Assembly (NCBI RefSeq): GCF_020735465.1
Contig: NZ_CP085935.1
Location: forward strand, 1,736,001 to 1,800,000
Length of the DNA stretch: 64,000 nucleotides
Direction: 5' to 3'
Source of the DNA: Collinsella stercoris DSM 13279
Lineage (GTDB): Bacteria; Actinomycetota; Coriobacteriia; Coriobacteriales; Coriobacteriaceae
Below, one piece after another: positions 7,899 through 16,600 of this stretch. Position 1 is the first letter of the stretch. Each line of letters starts with the position of its first letter. Below the pieces are notes generated by a model. That model saw only the letters and a program-made list of their open reading frames with translations. It was not told the DNA's origin and made no database searches. The translations under genes and the position numbers were made by a program.

Positions 7899-8843
7899 AT
7901 GCCTGCACTGATTACCCACCGCCTGTTTGGCGAGGAGAGCATCGAGCGCCTGCCCCATGGCCTCATCACCTCCGATGACGAGCGCGCCGCCTTTCTGCTC
8001 GCCAACCAGGGCCCCGACCCGTTCTTCTTCCGCTTTCGCACGCCTCACATGGGCGCCTGCATGGAACTGGCCCGCGTGATGCACCGCAGCCGCATGTCGC
8101 GCCAGCTCGCCGCGCTGCGCGACGGGGTTGCGCACCTGCAGCCCTCCGACGCCGGCGTTGGCCGCGCATGGACACTCGGCCTGCTCTCGCACTACGTGCT
8201 CGACCGCAACGCGCACCCCTTTGTGTACGCCCAGCAGTGGGGCATTCAAGAGGTTGACGGCGACCTCACCGGCGCGGGCAGCCAGGTGCACGCGGTCATC
8301 GAGAGCGACCTTGACGTTCTCATGCTCCAGCTCAAGCGCGATGGCGCCACCGTCGCCGACTACCCGCCCGTAGGCGAGCTGGTCACCAACGCGCGCATCG
8401 ATAAGGTCGCCGGAGCCCTCATGAGCTTTGTGGCAAGCAGCGTGTACGGCCTGAGCGTGGGGGCCAACGAGTACGGCGGGGCCGTCGCCGACATGCAGCT
8501 CGCCTACCGCATGATCGAGCCCGCGGGCTCGCTGCGTTCCGATGCGCTCGCGCGCCTGGAAGGCCTGGTCAAAGACTACTCGCTGCTCCAAGCGCTCGGA
8601 CATCGCGTCACCGCCGAAGCCCCCGCGGGAGCAGGCAATCTGGCGTGTCGGGAATGGGTCAACCCGTTTACGCAGCACACGAGCACGGAGAGCTTCCCCG
8701 CCCTTTTTGAGCGCGCGCTCGATGACTACCAACAGGCCGCCGCGCGCTTTATCGAGACGGGAGACACGACGTCTGTGACCGAGCACCTCAACTACTCCGG
8801 GCGCCCGCTCGATGCAAGCGAGGAGTTCGACCGCGAGGAATAA
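7899..8843 (+). CDS. Zinc-dependent phospholipase C-like family protein
   Basis: A 314-residue protein whose N-terminal half resembles the zinc-dependent phospholipase C/S1-P1 nuclease fold: an early THRLFGEES segment and the helix GLLSHYVLDRNAHPFVY carry the His and Asp residues expected at the metal site. There is no signal peptide, so it is probably cytoplasmic, unlike clostridial alpha-toxin; calling it a toxin would be wrong. AAAAGGAGG lies six bases before the ATG. A second member of the family is at 36565-37644. Substrate unknown. Confidence 0.75.
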   Translation: MPALITHRLFGEESIERLPHGLITSDDERAAFLLANQGPDPFFFRFRTPHMGACMELARVMHRSRMSRQLAALRDGVAHLQPSDAGVGRAWTLGLLSHYVLDRNAHPFVYAQQWGIQEVDGDLTGAGSQVHAVIESDLDVLMLQLKRDGATVADYPPVGELVTNARIDKVAGALMSFVASSVYGLSVGANEYGGAVADMQLAYRMIEPAGSLRSDALARLEGLVKDYSLLQALGHRVTAEAPAGAGNLACREWVNPFTQHTSTESFPALFERALDDYQQAAARFIETGDTTSVTEHLNYSGRPLDASEEFDREE

Positions 8844-9160
8844 GCGCGAACGCTGAGCCCGTGTGCGGCGCAAGGGTTTGACCCGGCGCTTCAGCGCGGG
8901 CGGCTTTGCCCGCACATGCTCCGCACATGGGCTTTCCTTGATCTCGCGCCGCGCATGGGTCCGACCCGACCCCGCTCCGCACGCGGGCGAACGTCCCATT
9001 TCGGCCCAACGATGGCAATGGGCGCAAGGAGCTCACAGGCACCGACAGGTGGCGCAGGAAGCTCTCGGGCGGCCGCAGGAAACGACAGATGGCGCGGAAG
9101 ACTCTCGGACGCCCGCAGGTCGAGCGCGGCGGCCCCCGCGCAGCAGCGGATCATGCACGG
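8844..9160. other. Intergenic, no gene seen
   Basis: GC-rich sequence with degenerate direct repeats (GGCGCAGGAAGCTCTCGG and similar words at 9050-9115). No credible ribosome site with an open frame was found on either strand. Confidence 0.5.
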
Positions 9161-9221
9161 TAAACGCCCCGGCGGCTGCAAGCTGCCCCCATGAAGGGGG
9201 TGCCCACAGCTGCCGGGGCGT
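9161..9221 (-). terminator. Strong compound hairpin, likely terminator of the 140-aa membrane protein gene
   Basis: Outer arms of 15 bp (ACGCCCCGGCGGCTG against CAGCTGCCGGGGCGT) enclose a second perfect stem (CCCCC with GGGGG). On the minus strand it is followed by TTTACC. It lies 60 bp downstream of the stop at 9282. Confidence 0.55.
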
Positions 9222-9281
9222 ATCAAGGCAGGTTGGGTGCCGGATGGTCCGTCGCCTCATCGCGACGACACACCCGGAGCC

Positions 9282-9704
9282 CTATCGCGACAGCACCTTG
9301 GACACGCGGCCGGCAACGGCAGCGATGCACACCAGCGCCATACCGAGCTGCACCAAAAACATGGGCACCACCGAAGCGATGGAGCCGAACAGCAGCGCGC
9401 GAACGAATGCGACGATCCCCGCGGGCAGCGATCCGCCAAACCACAACGCAGCGGCCAGCACCACTTTTCCGCTCAGGTTAAATGCATCCGAGCCCGCACG
9501 AGTTATCGCCAGCCACGCGCGCACCTCAGCCACCAACAGCAAAACGGGAAGGGCCAGCGAGACGACGGACAAAACCGATGTCAGCCACTCCATGCTCTCC
9601 ACGGGCGCCGTCATCAAAACGATATCGATCAACACAGTCGCCAAGGCACAGGCGAGCGATATCACGCCCACCTCGGTGAGGGAACGGCGTGCCGAACAGT
9701 TCAT
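9282..9704 (-). CDS. Hypothetical membrane protein, 140 aa
   Basis: Four predicted helices and little else: about residues 13-33, 40-63, 77-100 and 107-130. AAGGAG lies nine bases before the ATG at 9704, and a strong hairpin follows the stop. I do not recognise the family. Confidence 0.6.
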   Translation of the reverse strand: MNCSARRSLTEVGVISLACALATVLIDIVLMTAPVESMEWLTSVLSVVSLALPVLLLVAEVRAWLAITRAGSDAFNLSGKVVLAAALWFGGSLPAGIVAFVRALLFGSIASVVPMFLVQLGMALVCIAAVAGRVSKVLSR

Positions 9705-9739
9705 GCATCTCTCCTTGTCTTTTTTCTGGCAAATCGCCC

Positions 9740-9851
9740 GTCAACCACGCGCAGACGTTGCTCACCAGTCAACAGCTCGCGGGCATTACCCCTCGGTCAA
9801 CCACGCGCGACCATTACTCGCCTGCCAGCCACGCGCAGGTATTACTCTCCG
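9740..9851. repeat. Tandem repeat, 28-bp unit, 4 copies
   Basis: Four imperfect units, each beginning GTCAACCACGCGC or a close variant. The last unit overlaps the 3' end of the gene that stops at 9842. Confidence 0.8.
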
Positions 9852-10228
9852 GCGCCGTCGCCCTGCCCGCGCTCTTTCGTGAGCTTCTTTGCCTGATGGC
9901 GCGAGGCAAACCACACGATGAACGTTGCTAGGAAAAACAGCGTGGTGGCGATGCTCGCGATCCTCTCGAGTTCCGCGTTGGCCAAATACACCCCAAGGCG
10001 CGCGACCATAAACATGAAAACGGTGAGGGCGAGCAGGCCGTACGCAACCTTGGTAAGCGGGAGCTCGCGGTGCAGTTGGTTGTCGATGGGCGCGGGGCCG
10101 CGGGCGGCCTCTCGGCGCGCACGCAGTTCCTGAGCGGCCTCCTGGGCACGCGCGTCTTCCTCCCGGCGCGCCGCCTTTGCCGCCGCCTTGTCCATCTTCT
10201 TTGCGTCTGCGTGCTTTTTCGCGCTCAC
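9842..10228 (-). CDS. Small membrane protein with charged N-terminal coiled coil
   Basis: A 128-residue protein. The first 50 residues are rich in Ala, Lys, Arg and Glu and likely form a helix or coiled coil; two membrane helices follow (about residues 60-80 and 90-107), then a basic tail. It uses a GTG start at 10228 preceded by GAGGGG at nine bases. The layout resembles small cell-envelope or divisome accessory proteins, but the family is not recognised. Confidence 0.65.
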   Translation of the reverse strand: MSAKKHADAKKMDKAAAKAARREEDARAQEAAQELRARREAARGPAPIDNQLHRELPLTKVAYGLLALTVFMFMVARLGVYLANAELERIASIATTLFFLATFIVWFASRHQAKKLTKERGQGDGAGE

Positions 10229-10270
10229 CGGATCATTCCCCTCATGTGTTGCATATTGCTACCCCGCCTT

Positions 10271-11290
10271 TTACCCAAAGAGGGCGACCGAGTTGTCCCA
10301 CAATGCCCGGGCGATCGTGCTCGGGAGCTCTCCCGTACGGTCGCAGCGGTCGTACACGAGCGTGTCCGCCGTCTGCGCGATCATCGCAGGCTCGCATTCG
10401 AGGCCGCGGATCGGCTCGGGTGCCATGTAGGGGCAGTCGGTCTCGAGCAGCAGGCGATCGAGCGGGCAGGCGGCAAACGCCTCGCGCACCTCGTCGTTGC
10501 GCTTGAACGTGGCGGCGCCGCCAAAGGCGATGTGACAGCCCAGGTCCACAAACCGCTCCATGGTGGCACGGTCCTCGCCAAAGCAATGCAGCACGCAGCC
10601 GGCGCGCGGCACGCCCACCTGCCCCAACACGCGCGCGGCATCGGCGTGCGCCTGGCGCGCCGCGTCGCCGGTATCGTTGCGAAGATGCAGCTCAACCGGA
10701 ACGTTTCGACGCACGGCCAGCTCGACCTGCCGCGCCATCACATCCATTTGCAGCTCATGAGGAGCCGCCTCGATGTCGTCGTCCGCGTCGAAGTGATAGT
10801 CCAGGCCAACCTCGCCCACGCCCGCGCACCACGGGTCGTCCAGCGCCGCCTCGACCTGCGCATGCACGGCATCCGTGTAGTCCGCCGTGCCATAGGGGTG
10901 CACGCCCACCAGATACCGGACCGGCAACGGGGCCCCCGCCTGCGCCGTGCGCGACGCCACGTCCTGCAGCCAGGCAGAAAAGGCCGTGGCATCGGGGGTT
11001 TCCTCACACGCATCCGCCACGGGGTCGAACAACGTCACCAGCCCGCGGACACCGGCGCGGTACGCGCGCACGAGGACTGCAACGGGGTCTTTATCCTCGC
11101 CCCAAAAGGAGCGCAGGTGAGCATGCGTATCGAACAGCGGGGCCTGCGGTCGGGGCAAGTCGAGCACCTTGTTCTTCTTGGTGAACTGCAGCTGCTCCCA
11201 ACCCGCCAGCCCATCCTCTGCAGACGGCCACACACCGGCGGACGGCACCGTCCCCGGCGCACACGCGGGCTGCATTGGTTCATAGGTCAT
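10271..11290 (-). CDS. TatD family metal-dependent hydrolase
   Basis: A 339-residue TIM-barrel hydrolase of the TatD DNase family. Metal ligands are visible in FDTHAHL, GEVGLDYH, ELHLRN, VLHCFGE and LLETDCPYMAP. Members act as 3'-5' exonucleases or deacylases on nucleic acids. The first 50 residues are an extension not usual in the family. GAGGAG precedes the ATG at 11290. It follows rsmA by 24 bp, a gene pairing common in Gram-positive bacteria, and is probably cotranscribed with it. Confidence 0.9.
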   Translation of the reverse strand: MTYEPMQPACAPGTVPSAGVWPSAEDGLAGWEQLQFTKKNKVLDLPRPQAPLFDTHAHLRSFWGEDKDPVAVLVRAYRAGVRGLVTLFDPVADACEETPDATAFSAWLQDVASRTAQAGAPLPVRYLVGVHPYGTADYTDAVHAQVEAALDDPWCAGVGEVGLDYHFDADDDIEAAPHELQMDVMARQVELAVRRNVPVELHLRNDTGDAARQAHADAARVLGQVGVPRAGCVLHCFGEDRATMERFVDLGCHIAFGGAATFKRNDEVREAFAACPLDRLLLETDCPYMAPEPIRGLECEPAMIAQTADTLVYDRCDRTGELPSTIARALWDNSVALFG

Positions 11291-11314
11291 GGTGTTTCTC
11301 CTCGTTTGCTGCGA

Positions 11315-12310
11315 CTACGACAAAGCGGATGCAGCCGCAAGAGCCGCGGCGAGCTGCACGAACTCGATCGTGGACAGGGTCTCCGCTCGAGCGGTCGACG
11401 CGATGTCGCACTGGGCGAACGCCGCATCGAGCGCCGCCTTGTCAAAACCGTTGGCGCTCATGGAGTTGCGAATGGTCTTACGACGCTGGGCAAAAGCGGC
11501 ATCGACCACGCGCGCGATGTCCTCAGCGCTCGGAGCCCCGGCCAGCACCAGAACTGAGGCGCCATCCTGGCCCCCATTCGAGTCGCATGTCAAAACGCCA
11601 TCAGAACCCGCCGTCGAAACCGGAGCATCCGTGCCACACGCAGCGTCAACTCGGCGATCCGACAACGTGCCGGGGAAGCCCACGCGATCGATGCGCACAA
11701 CCGCCGAATCCACGTGCGGGGCGGGCATAAAGCAACGCGGCGGCACCTCAAAACGACCCGTGACCTCGCCATACAGGGAAAGCTTGACCGTGTAGGCACC
11801 GTACACCTTAGTGCCGGCAACGGCGGCGATACGGTCGGCAACCTCTTTTTGCACCATGACCACCGCACGCCTGAGGCTCGGCATGGTCTGGAAGAACTGC
11901 AGGATGATGGTCGCCGCGACGTTGTACGGCAGATTTGCCACGAGCAGCTCGGACTCACCACCAAGCGCCTCGGCGATCTGCGCCGGCGGGACCGCGAGCG
12001 CATCGCCCATGATGAAGTTGAAGTTGGGATGGTCGATCGCATGGGCCGAGAGCACCGGCTCGAGCTCGGAATCCATCTCGATCGAAGTCACGCGGCCCGC
12101 GGCCTGCACAAGCGCCAGCGTGAGCGTGCCGATACCGGGACCCACCTCGAGCACGCGCTCGGAACCCGTGAGCTCGGCGAGATCCATAATGCGCTCGATC
12201 ACATGGTTGTCGATGAGGAAGTTCTGCCCCAGGCGGTGCTTTGTGGCCAGGCCAAAGGCCTCGAGTATCTCTCGCGTGGCGGAGGGATTGGCCAGAGGGG
12301 AGGTTGTCAT
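11315..12310 (-). CDS. rsmA: 16S rRNA (adenine1518/1519-N6)-dimethyltransferase
   Basis: KsgA/RsmA dimethylates two adjacent adenines in the 3' hairpin of 16S rRNA during 30S assembly. Seen here: LGQNFLID (residues 28-34), SAM-binding VLEVGPGIGTLT (53-64) and the catalytic NLPYNVA (126-132). At 331 residues it is about 40 longer than usual; the excess is a Ser/Gly/Asp-rich insertion at about residues 214-258, between the catalytic domain and the C-terminal helical domain. The ATG at 12310 has GAAGGG eight bases upstream. First gene of an rsmA-tatD operon. Confidence 0.93.
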   Translation of the reverse strand: MTTSPLANPSATREILEAFGLATKHRLGQNFLIDNHVIERIMDLAELTGSERVLEVGPGIGTLTLALVQAAGRVTSIEMDSELEPVLSAHAIDHPNFNFIMGDALAVPPAQIAEALGGESELLVANLPYNVAATIILQFFQTMPSLRRAVVMVQKEVADRIAAVAGTKVYGAYTVKLSLYGEVTGRFEVPPRCFMPAPHVDSAVVRIDRVGFPGTLSDRRVDAACGTDAPVSTAGSDGVLTCDSNGGQDGASVLVLAGAPSAEDIARVVDAAFAQRRKTIRNSMSANGFDKAALDAAFAQCDIASTARAETLSTIEFVQLAAALAAASALS

Positions 12311-12339
12311 GGGCGAAACCCTTCACGATGACGTATTAC

Positions 12340-12809
12340 AACGTGCCTAGCTTACCAGCCCAGCCAGAAGCCGGGCAATGGCGAGCCGCAGCTGGGACAA
12401 GACCCATCAAGGCAGAAGCTGGGCCGAAGGCCAGCCCGAGCGCAGTCGGAACCGGGTTGGAGCCAAAACGAAACAGGTCGAATGCCGATCCAAACCAAGT
12501 CAATCTTGAACGAAGCTGAGATGTCGCCGAGCCGTCGCGGAACCGGTTATGGCAAAAGACGGGCTGGAACTGTGGCTGTGACGAACGAAGTTGGCCAAAA
12601 ATGGGCCGAGGCGCGCAAACGCAACCCGAGCCGGACCGGAGCCGACCCGAGCATGGCTTGGGTTGAGGCAGCGAGGGCCTGAGTTGCGGTCAAGCCAGAA
12701 ACGAAACGATGTATCGTGACCCTCATGCAATCCTCGTGATTGAGAAGGTGCAGCCAAGCCAGAAACGAAGACGATTGTATTCCTGCAAATGACCCGTCGG
12801 CCCCCGTTG
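12340..12809. other. Intergenic, degenerate repeats
   Basis: No gene supported. Repeated words such as CAAGCCAGAAACGAA (near 12692 and 12755) and many variants of GAAGCTGGGCCGA suggest decayed tandem repeats. It separates rsmA from the palindromic element at 12810. Confidence 0.5.
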
Positions 12810-12960
12810 AAGCCGCAAATCAGGCGAAAAGGTAACGAACTTCACGACGTCCTGAGTACACGCGCAATTTGACCTTTGTTTTCCCTGATAAAGTCTTTTA
12901 TCTTTGGCGTCTACTCGGGAGGTACGGATCTTCGTTACCTTTTCACTCGATTTGTGGCTT
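12810..12960. repeat. Palindromic element family 1, copy 2 (151 bp)
   Basis: Arms at 12810-12839 and 12931-12960 start AAGCC and end GAAAAGGTAACGAA reading inward, with 26 of 30 positions pairing and most mismatches being G-T type. Inner pair GAGTA with TACTC; central hairpin GATAAA with TTTATC. It lies between the 3' end of metG and the 5' end of rsmA. Confidence 0.85.
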
Positions 12961-13094
12961 GCATCCCACGCACAGGGAGCAAAAACTCAAACCCGAGTCA
13001 GAGGAAAGGCGCCTCTCGGCGCCTTTCCTCTCATCTTTATCTGGCCGTGCCCCGTGCGGAGCATGCGCCCAGCACATTTCGACGCAAACAGCCC

Positions 13095-14696
13095 TTACGC
13101 CAAGCGCGGGAACAGGGCCTCGCCCTTCTCGACCGGCAGGCCCGCGGCGAGCTGGCCCCACGCGCAGGCTGCTGCCATGTTGTCCGTGGCGGCCTCGCCC
13201 TCGCAGCCGATGCGGCGCAGCGCCTCGGCGCTGGTGCTCGGCATGAGCGGCATGAGCAGGTGCGCGGTGATGCGGATGCACTCGAGCAGGTTCCAGATCA
13301 CGTTGGCGAGTTCGCCGGTCTTCGCGGGATCCTTGGCGAGTGTCCACGGCTCGGAGTTCTCGATGTAGAGGTTGGCGGCATGGACGAGCTCCATGACCTC
13401 CTTGGCGGCGTCGCCGTAGGCGAAGGCCTCCATCTTGGCGGCGTAGCGCTCGAACAGGCCGTCGGCCACGGCTGCCAGCGGGTTCTCGGCGTAGCCGGCA
13501 GCGCTGGAGTCGCGCTCGGGCGTGGCGCCCTCGAAGTACTTGATGCACATATTGGTGGAGCGCGAGATCAGGTTGCCCCAGCTGTTGGCGAGGTCGGCGT
13601 TGTAGACCTGCTCCATACGGCCGAAGCTGATGGCGCCGTCGGTGCCGGGGGTAACGTCGGTCATGAAGTAGTAACGATAACCCTCGACACCGAGCTTCTC
13701 GATGACCTCGCGCGGCGCGATGGCGTTGCCGCGGGACTTGGACATCTTCTCGGCCTTGCCAGTTTCCTCGTTCTTGACGGTGAGGAAACCGTGAGCGAAA
13801 ACGTGCTCAGGCAGGGCCTCGCCCAGCGCCATGAGCATTGCGGGCCAGATCACGCAGTGGAAGCGGATGATGTCCTTGCCCACGATATGGGTCTGCGCCG
13901 GCCAACGGTAGGCGAAGTCGGCCGCCGCCTCGTCGCCCTCCTGGCCGTAACCCACGGCGGTCATGTAGTTGGTAAGCGCGTCGAACCACACGTAGGTCAC
14001 GTGCTCGTCATCGAACGGGACCTGGATGCCCCAGTCGAAGGACGTGCGGGAAACGGAGAGGTCGTTCAGGCCGCCCTCCACGAAGGAACGGACTTCGTTC
14101 ATGCGGAAGTCGGGCTGGACAAAATCCGGGTGCTCGTCATAGAGCGCGAGCAGCTTGTCCTGGAACGCGGAGAGCTTGAAGAACCAGCTCTCCTCCTTGA
14201 CGCGCTCGAGCGGGCGATGGCAGTCGGGGCAGAGGTGCTGGCCCTCGGTACCGCGGGCCTCGTCGGCCTTCTCGACCTGAGTCTCGGTGAAGAAGGTCTC
14301 ATCCGGCACGCAGTACCAGCCGTCGTAGCTGCCCTTGTAGATGTAGCCGGCCTCCTGCATGCGCTCCCACAGGTACTGCACGGCGCGCTTCTGGCGGGGC
14401 TCGGTTGTGCGGATGAAGTCGTCGTTCGAGATCTCCAGCTCCTCCCACAGCTCATGGAAGTGCGGAGCCTGGGAATCACACCACTCCTGCGGGGTCATGC
14501 CGTGCTTCTCGGCGGCCTCGGCGACCTTCTGGCCGTGCTCGTCCATGCCGGTCAGGAACTTGACGCTGTAGCCGGCGGCACGGCGGTAACGCGCCTGGAC
14601 GTCGGCGATGATGGTGGAGTACGCGGTGCCCAGGTGCGGGTCGGCGTTGACGTAGTAAATCGGCGTGGTGATGTAGTAGGACGGCTTCGAGCTCAT
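13095..14696 (-). CDS. metG: Methionyl-tRNA synthetase
   Basis: Charges tRNA-Met with methionine. 533 residues: class I Rossmann fold with the HLGT form of the HIGH motif at residues 21-24, one CPDC zinc knuckle, the EKMSKSRGN loop, and an anticodon-binding helical domain. It lacks the C-terminal EMAP-II-like domain found in some bacteria. The ATG at 14696 gives the usual MSSKPSYYITTPIYY start; an ATG 12 codons earlier has no better ribosome site. It is the last gene of a likely operon GH5-like, rsmI, membrane protein, metG. Confidence 0.95.
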   Translation of the reverse strand: MSSKPSYYITTPIYYVNADPHLGTAYSTIIADVQARYRRAAGYSVKFLTGMDEHGQKVAEAAEKHGMTPQEWCDSQAPHFHELWEELEISNDDFIRTTEPRQKRAVQYLWERMQEAGYIYKGSYDGWYCVPDETFFTETQVEKADEARGTEGQHLCPDCHRPLERVKEESWFFKLSAFQDKLLALYDEHPDFVQPDFRMNEVRSFVEGGLNDLSVSRTSFDWGIQVPFDDEHVTYVWFDALTNYMTAVGYGQEGDEAAADFAYRWPAQTHIVGKDIIRFHCVIWPAMLMALGEALPEHVFAHGFLTVKNEETGKAEKMSKSRGNAIAPREVIEKLGVEGYRYYFMTDVTPGTDGAISFGRMEQVYNADLANSWGNLISRSTNMCIKYFEGATPERDSSAAGYAENPLAAVADGLFERYAAKMEAFAYGDAAKEVMELVHAANLYIENSEPWTLAKDPAKTGELANVIWNLLECIRITAHLLMPLMPSTSAEALRRIGCEGEAATDNMAAACAWGQLAAGLPVEKGEALFPRLA

Positions 14697-14778
14697 GACA
14701 CGCGGCTTCCTTCTCGCTGGTTGTTCATGCAATTCTTCATTTTAGCAGGTGAAGCGCAGCCGCCAAACCGCAACATCC

Positions 14779-15666
14779 TCACACGGCGCGCCGGCCTTCG
14801 TTCACCTCTTCGAAGTCATCCGCATCGACCATCCACTCGCCAATCATCCTCCCGATACTCGCCCTCGTGGAGTCACTTCCGCCCTCGAATTTCTCCCGCC
14901 ACCATGCTATGCGCTCTTTTACCTGGCCGAGCAACTCTGGACGGCGAGATACGAGGTCAAAGGGCAAATATAGACATTCCGCTGGCATCTCATTAACCTT
15001 ATGGACCCAGTTGTTGCCCGCAAGGAGTTCGAAGACCGCCTCGAGTTTGCCCTCATCGAAGCCGAACACATATCCCCGCCTGCCCTTGAACGGGCGTTTC
15101 GCGAGCGCGATCCAGGGCACCCGGATAACGTAACCCCATGAAAGCACCTGTTCAAACCCTACATCATCGAGCGACAATTCATACTCCGCGGACAGCTCCC
15201 CACGCGGGGAATCGAGGTTGCGGCTGCCGTACATGCCGAACCACGCTCGGACCATCGGGTCGATGGTCGATGTCATCATCGTTTGTCGCAGACAGATAAG
15301 GTTCGCCGGAATGAGGAAGATGCTGAAGAAGATCGCGCCGTAAACGATGTTCCGTGGATCGCCCTTCGAATAATACAGGAGCATCCAAACGACACCGACA
15401 TCGAGAAACACGACAAATGTCCTTAAGCGCCGACCCACCGTTCCAAAGCGGACATCTTTGAACGCTTGCAGGTTGAGCAAGACCCGCTCGCAAACGTCTA
15501 TACGTTCGCGAGGCGCATCAAGCAGAGGGGCCGTCAAGCGCACCTGTGGCGCGCCGTACCGTTCTTGCATCGACGTAGGCTCACGTCCATCTAGAGACCC
15601 GCCCGCATCGGTTCGAGCGAGCGGCCCGGTTAGACCCTCCGTATGCGAATCCTGCGAGAAGTCCAT
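14779..15666 (-). CDS. Hypothetical two-helix membrane protein
   Basis: A 295-residue protein. Two membrane helices close together (about residues 85-102 and 108-130) are followed by a soluble domain with mixed strands (AEYELSLDDVGFEQVLSW), somewhat like YcxB-type membrane proteins; this resemblance is weak. The ATG at 15666 has GGGGGC upstream and lies 14 bp after the rsmI stop. Base composition is a little less GC-rich than its neighbours. Confidence 0.65.
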   Translation of the reverse strand: MDFSQDSHTEGLTGPLARTDAGGSLDGREPTSMQERYGAPQVRLTAPLLDAPRERIDVCERVLLNLQAFKDVRFGTVGRRLRTFVVFLDVGVVWMLLYYSKGDPRNIVYGAIFFSIFLIPANLICLRQTMMTSTIDPMVRAWFGMYGSRNLDSPRGELSAEYELSLDDVGFEQVLSWGYVIRVPWIALAKRPFKGRRGYVFGFDEGKLEAVFELLAGNNWVHKVNEMPAECLYLPFDLVSRRPELLGQVKERIAWWREKFEGGSDSTRASIGRMIGEWMVDADDFEEVNEGRRAV

Positions 15667-15679
15667 GGCCGCCCCCAAC

Positions 15680-16597
15680 TTAGCCCTGCAGCTCGAGTGC
15701 CAGGTTGTAGACGTCGCGCTTCTTTCGCGAATACTTCTGCGCCAAGCGCTTGGCCAGCGCATTTGCCGAATCGCCGGCGGAGAGGCCCTCGGCGATGTCG
15801 GAGCGCAGCAGCTCATCCGGGTCGACGGGCGCACCGATGGAAGCGCCGGCGGCGAGCGCCGCCTCGAGCCGATCGAGCTCATCCTCGCTCGGAGGCGCCA
15901 CCACGATCACCATCTCGCCCTTGAGCTCGCCGCGCTCGAGTACCTGCTCGTGCAACTCGGGCGCAGGCGCGCGCAGCACTTCCTCATGCAACTTGGTGAG
16001 CTCGCGGCATAAGGCAACCGTACGCTGGGGAAACACCTCGGCGATCGCCTTGAGCGAGGCCTCCACGCGATGCGGGGACTCGTAGAAGATCAGCGCCCCG
16101 GGAACGGGGGCCAAACGCTGCAGACGGCGCACGCGCTCACCGTGCTTGCGGGGCAAAAAGCCCTCGAAAAAGAACTGGTCGCTCGGCATGCCGGAGAGCA
16201 CCAGAGCCGTCACGCACGCAGAAGGGCCGGGGATCACCTCGACCGGAGCGCCTTCGCACCGAGCCAGCTCGACGAGCACCTGACCGGGGTCGGAAACGCT
16301 CGGCATGCCGGCGTCGGAGGCGAAGGCGATGCGCTCGCCCGCCAGCACGCGGCCCACGAGCTCCGGAGCGCGGCGTTCGATCACATTGTCATCGCAGCGC
16401 ACGAGGGGTTTGGAAATCCCCAGATAGGCAAGGAGCTTGCCCGTCACGCGCGTGTCCTCGCAGCACACCGCGTCGGCACGGCGGAAGGTCTCCGCGGCGC
16501 GGGCGGAAAGATCGCCCAAATTGCCGATGGGCGTCCCCACCAGTGACAGCATTCCCCCGGCACCGCCGCCTGCATTCAACGTATTCTCCGCTTCCAT
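15680..16597 (-). CDS. rsmI: 16S rRNA (cytidine1402-2'-O)-methyltransferase
   Basis: RsmI methylates the 2'-OH of C1402 in the ribosomal decoding centre using SAM. The tetrapyrrole-methylase fold is shown by LVGTPIGNLGDLSARA near the start, AFASDAGMPSVSDPG and IFYESPHR. 305 residues, normal length. GGAG lies before the ATG at 16597, only 3 bp after the previous stop. Confidence 0.94.
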   Translation of the reverse strand: MEAENTLNAGGGAGGMLSLVGTPIGNLGDLSARAAETFRRADAVCCEDTRVTGKLLAYLGISKPLVRCDDNVIERRAPELVGRVLAGERIAFASDAGMPSVSDPGQVLVELARCEGAPVEVIPGPSACVTALVLSGMPSDQFFFEGFLPRKHGERVRRLQRLAPVPGALIFYESPHRVEASLKAIAEVFPQRTVALCRELTKLHEEVLRAPAPELHEQVLERGELKGEMVIVVAPPSEDELDRLEAALAAGASIGAPVDPDELLRSDIAEGLSAGDSANALAKRLAQKYSRKKRDVYNLALELQG

Positions 16598-16600
16598 GCG

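Noticed and set aside
7899..8843. Secreted phospholipase C toxin
   Set aside because: The fold family resemblance is real but there is no signal peptide and no membrane-binding domain, so a toxin role is not supported.
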